From Euperipatoides rowelli (Eukaryota > Onychophora > Udeonychophora > Euonychophora > Peripatopsidae), in assembly GCA_003024985.2 (NCBI GenBank), contig PXIH01S0015667.1: a stretch of 11,205 bases of DNA. One strand, written 5' to 3'. This document shows, one piece after another, positions 7,856 to 11,205 of this stretch. Position numbers and translations under genes: made by a program. Positions within the stretch are counted from its first letter, which is position 1; every line of letters starts with the position of its first letter. The notes under the pieces are model-generated. The model was not told the origin of the DNA. It did no database searches and saw only the letters and a program-made list of their open reading frames with translations.

Positions 7856-7950
7856 TTATTTTGATAAAGGAATATTAACGATCAGCTCTTTCTCATGAGA
7901 AGAAAGAGCTAATCGTTAATATACAGTAGGTGATCAGACTATCAAAATAA
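7856..7950. repeat. 95-bp foldback with a near-perfect 22-bp inner stem
   Basis: The inner arms 7872-7893 and 7901-7922 pair at 21 of 22 positions around a seven-base loop. The only mismatch is 7883 with 7911. Outside them, TTATTTTGATA (7856-7866) pairs perfectly with 7940-7950, giving 11-bp outer ends. The two stems are separated by unequal spacers of 5 and 17 bases. It lies just 13 bases beyond the composite mobile region. It may be a tiny MITE or foldback. An RNA hairpin such as a pre-miRNA is possible by shape, but nothing else supports that. Confidence 0.65.
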
Positions 7951-9898
7951 AAGATAACAGGACAGTAGATGGGCACTTCTGGGTCAATGCTCCTTATGGT
8001 TCTAAAATCTTAATTTGGAAACCACTAAGCTAAATAATTAATGCACAACCAATTTTTATTTTTAAAATAATTATAGTAGTATAAAGATATTACTGTATTT
8101 CTTGCCCCCACATTGGGAGGCGTTATCAATAATACCACCAGATCATGTTTCGGATCTAATCAAATAGCTAAGTGCTATATATAGCATAAAAAACTGGAAT
8201 TATTTCCTTGGAAATGTACTGAGTAGGAGAACGTTGGTTCTTTCAACAGATGATCGTTCTTTAAAGTTACCCATAGTTGACATTGGTTGTGATTTTAACT
8301 GCCTAGATAATGGTGTGGGGATTTAGTTGTGTAATTGTGTGTTGATTTCTTTTGTGCAAGTTTGGATTGACTAAACAATGAATATACCTCATATAGCCAT
8401 ATTTTTTAATTGATTTTCCTATTTATTCATTATTTGTCTTGTATAATAAATCTATTATTGTAAAAAAAAAAAAGTCTATATCCTTCAGGACCAAAACCAA
8501 ATTGTACCATCACTTCTATTTGTACTACTTTTGTTTTGTTAAAAAAAAAAAACGAAATAATTATTGATACAATAAAAACACCCTGCACAAAATTTCCAAA
8601 TTCTGTTTGCTCTAAAAGAAAGTAGTTTGGTGAAAACATTACCTTTAGAATAGTTATGATGCTTTGAAACAAATTAATTTAAAATTATAGTTTTCAGAGA
8701 ATGCACAATTAGCAAACTAACATTTAAAATTTTGAACAATAACTGGCCATTTTTTAAAAACCTGGACATTTTAATAAAAAACTGGGCAGCCATCTTTTTA
8801 AAGACATGAACGACTGGTTGGTTCAATTTGTTCATGTGGTTAGCTACAAATGTCACTTCTGATATGTTTGGCTACACTTTTGGTTAACCAATAAGAAAAG
8901 TGCAAAAACTCTTTGATCGGCTTTTGTAGTTTAAAAATGGCTTATGAAAAGTAAAAAAAAAAAAATAATATTGTTTAACAACAATGATTAGCAATAAAAA
9001 CTTGTTAATATTTAAATCGCTAGAAATATAATAAATTTCACATACACTATTGGCCTAGCTAATGACAACTGGCAATATGTTCATCTATTTTTATACTACT
9101 GTAGTTGAAAGAACCATTCTAGACCATTAAATGTTTTAGTATTAGGATAGCAAGATTTCGAGATCTTCAGCTTTAGATGGTTTTCATGAGCCCTCATTAA
9201 TATTTAATATTATACAACATAGAAATATGATAAAATATCAATTTAAAACAATATAGAAACAACAAATACAAATAAAGCAAGCGAATGCTAGACCATTATA
9301 AATCATTAAATGCTCAAAATAATTCCTAAAATAACAGAATATTTTATTGATATAATAAGATTATTTGTTGTTCTTTTTAATTAAACTTTATTATTCCAAA
9401 GTCATATTTAACGAAATAGAAAATAGAGCCAATTACAATTCAGTGATAGAAGTTGCATTGGAAATTGTATCTAACATACAGTAGTAATCTGAAATACAAT
9501 AAAACGTGTGTAAAAAAGAAAACTGTAAAGTAAAACTCAAATCTCTCAACAAAAATAAAACCTATCGAGAAAAAATTAGCTGCTTAAAGATATAAAATTA
9601 AAAAAAAGAAAAATATTAGCTGCTACTTTCGATAAACTTATAACTAGAAAACTATTGTTTTGTTTTTTTAACAAGAATTATAAAAGCCTAGTGCTTGTAA
9701 TTAGCCGTATACAAATTTTATAAATCGTATTTTATTAACATTATTATTGTTGAGAACTTCACTTTATTGCCAGGAAAGCCATGTAATTGTTTTTTATTTT
9801 TTTTTCTAATTATTTCTTAATTACTTCAACATAATATTTTTTTAGTACCGTATTTCCAGAATGTTTTTAACTTTATAATGTATTATAATTGAAGGTAA
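7951..9898. other. AT-rich intronic sequence, no gene seen
   Basis: This stretch holds homopolymer tracts, a weak threefold repeat of a roughly 20-base CTGGnCATTTTnTAAAAA unit at 8743-8800, and a 12-bp palindrome TTGGTTAACCAA at 8880-8891. TACTGTATTT at 8091 and TACCGTATTT at 9846 are similar motifs of unknown meaning. Minus-strand open frames at 8430-8856 run through A/T tracts and show no protein-like features. Confidence 0.5.
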
Positions 9899-9936
9899 AG
9901 GTATTTATTTATTTAATTGTTAAATAAATAAAACCT
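9899..9936. repeat. AT-rich hairpin
   Basis: Arm 9899-9916 (AGGTATTTATTTATTTAA) is the reverse complement of 9920-9936 except for one bulged A at 9903. The loop is three bases (TTG). This gives a 17-bp stem that could extrude as a cruciform or be a tiny foldback remnant. Confidence 0.7.
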
Positions 9937-10871
9937 GTCAACAAAATAATAGCTTCTTCTTCCAAAATGTTAATATTAAAAACATTTCTGCTCTCATTTG
10001 TTAAGATCAAAATCTTTCATGATTGCAACCATTTTTTTAACCGAACAATCGAACCACCTACAGTATCTAATTTGGTTAATTTGGTTCGGGGAATTGGTTA
10101 ACCAAAAAATGAACCATTGCGTAAACCTCTTCTGGTTGGTTAACCACAAGCTGGTTAGATCGCTAAAACACTTTGGTCGCTAACCAGTTTCTGGTTCAGG
10201 TCGTGAAAACTCGCCTATGGTCACCCATAATTTAACACTACCATGGATATTTGTTTTAGCCAGTGAAGTGTCATAAATATGAGATACTGACTAAATTCAT
10301 AACTATTCTTCATACTACAAATGAATATTGGCTGTATAATACCGTATTTACACACCACCTTTGACTGGAAGACTTGCTGTGTTTATCACCTACAAAATTA
10401 GGTCACTTACAGTGTATTGTGAGTTGTATTTATTTATTTTTTCCTGTTATTTATCTGAATAACACATTACTTTTTATAGAGTTTTTATATTTAATTTAAA
10501 AATAGCATTAACCCTGTCAAGAAAAACAACTTGAAACTGCCCTCCTTTGCCTATTATTACAACGCAACTTGCTCTATAGCTTGTTGTCATCTCCATTCAT
10601 TTAGAGTTTCTTGTTCTACGTTCAGGTCAATATATTTAATTACGGTGGAAAATATTTGGTCATATTTGGATATTCCGCCACCATGATAAATTTAAAAAAG
10701 TATCGATGTTTGACAGGTGAATTTAAAATTAAAAACATGAGAAAACTAAAATTTCTTTATTAATTTATTGTAATTCTTTGGAATTAAAATTATAGTTTTT
10801 CAGTGGATTATTTTAACTTTTTAATGGCAAATCATTTAAAATTTAAAAAAAAATTAATATTGACTATATCT
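9937..10871. other. Intronic sequence with a GGTTAACC/CTGGTTAG cluster
   Basis: Between 10059 and 10195 the sequence repeats short related words: TTGGTTAACCAA (10094-10105), TGGTTAACCA (10137-10146), and CTGGTTAG (10151-10158) inverted at 10180-10187. Several GGTTC and GAACC words also occur. The rest has TACCGTATTT at 10340-10349 and a short frame at 10683-10763 after a Kozak-like CCGCCACC. No gene is supported. Confidence 0.45.
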
Positions 10872-11104
10872 TTAACCTTTCAACGAGCGCGCGGTCGTAA
10901 ATTTTATGACATTCAATTTTTTATAAAATGTGTCTATGTATAGTCTTATGGGTTTATCTCTGCCTTCTATTCCTAAAACTAACTCCACACTACAATATTG
11001 TTAGGTTTTTTACCATGCACATAGCCCATTTTATAATTATTTTAAAAAATTATTAATTTTGTAAAAAGACGCCCAGACATAAATTTTACAACACGCGCCC
11101 GCTG
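10872..11104. mobile_element. Possible piggyBac-like miniature element
   Basis: CAACGAGCGCGCGG and following bases (10881-10908), read against the reverse complement of 11078-11104, form CpG-rich inverted ends of about 28 bp. They have one gap and a handful of substitutions and share GTAAA-TTTATG on the inside. The left end is preceded by TTAACCTTT, which resembles the TTAA target plus CCYTT start of piggyBac elements. The matching TTAA on the right is not visible, so that end is eroded or the assignment is wrong. The interior is AT-rich and non-coding. Confidence 0.42.
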
Positions 11105-11205
11105 ATATTGTATTGAATTTCAGGTAGTGTAATGCAAATATTATAAAACATTTATGAATGAACTTATATATTTTTAAAATCAGAATTTAATGCAGATTTC
11201 AAAAA

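Noticed and set aside
8430-8856. Two adjacent minus-strand open frames
   Set aside because: Their residues are dictated by A/T homopolymers (for example Phe and Lys runs), with no protein-like pattern and no splice support.
9998-10183. 61-codon + strand open frame
   Set aside because: It coincides with the GGTTAACC word cluster, and its repeated Asn-His/Asn-Gln residues come from those DNA words.
9846-10349. TACCGTATTT at 9846 and 10340 (and TACTGTATTT at 8091) as transposon ends
   Set aside because: The copies are in the same orientation, with no inverted partner and no shared sequence beyond about ten bases.
10683-10763. ATG after CCGCCACC, resembling a strong Kozak context
   Set aside because: The frame is only 26 codons, Lys/Leu-rich from AT composition, with no promoter or splice evidence. 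It is probably chance, though CAGGTGAAT at 10714-10722 also resembles a donor.

Overview
This is a window from an animal nuclear genome: very AT-rich, almost without coding sequence, and full of homopolymer A/T tracts and eroded transposon remnants. Its one recognisable gene piece is a 46-base exon at 4170-4215 on the + strand. It has a long polypyrimidine tract and AG before it and GTGAGC after it. It encodes LKKNPAERADLKSLM, the kinase C-lobe segment typical of MEK1/2 (MAP2K1/MAP2K2), the dual-specificity kinase that activates ERK. The rest of the window therefore reads as the two introns around this exon: at least about 4.2 kb upstream and about 7.0 kb downstream. I found no second MEK exon. 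The species cannot be named from the sequence; an invertebrate with a large intron-rich genome is plausible but inferred.

Layout. 1-13: possible right tip of an inverted-repeat transposon cut by the window edge. 335-777: three diverged tandem units. 1760-2446: a non-autonomous hAT-like remnant bounded by an 8-bp direct repeat. 2447-4141: plain AT-rich intron. 4142-4215: acceptor tract and MEK exon. 4216-5400: plain intron. 5401-7843: a mosaic of mobile DNA with six alternating copies of an end motif like TGGGGTAATAAGAAACA. Nested inside it is a 679-bp element (6663-7341) with TA flanks, 24-bp inverted ends and about a dozen copies of GGCGCTCTTGCTTGGATAC. 7856-7950: a compact foldback with a 22-bp near-perfect stem. 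7951-9898: plain intron. 9899-9936: an AT hairpin. 10059-10195: a cluster of GGTTAACC/CTGGTTAG motifs. 10872-11104: a possible piggyBac-like miniature element with CpG-rich inverted ends.

No prokaryotic features, CRISPR array, rRNA or tRNA were seen. The longer open frames lack recognisable domains, and I do not call them genes. The most distinctive structures are the motif-studded element at 6663-7341 and the sixfold inverted-end mosaic that contains it. Both appear to be intronic passengers, not a functional gene system.
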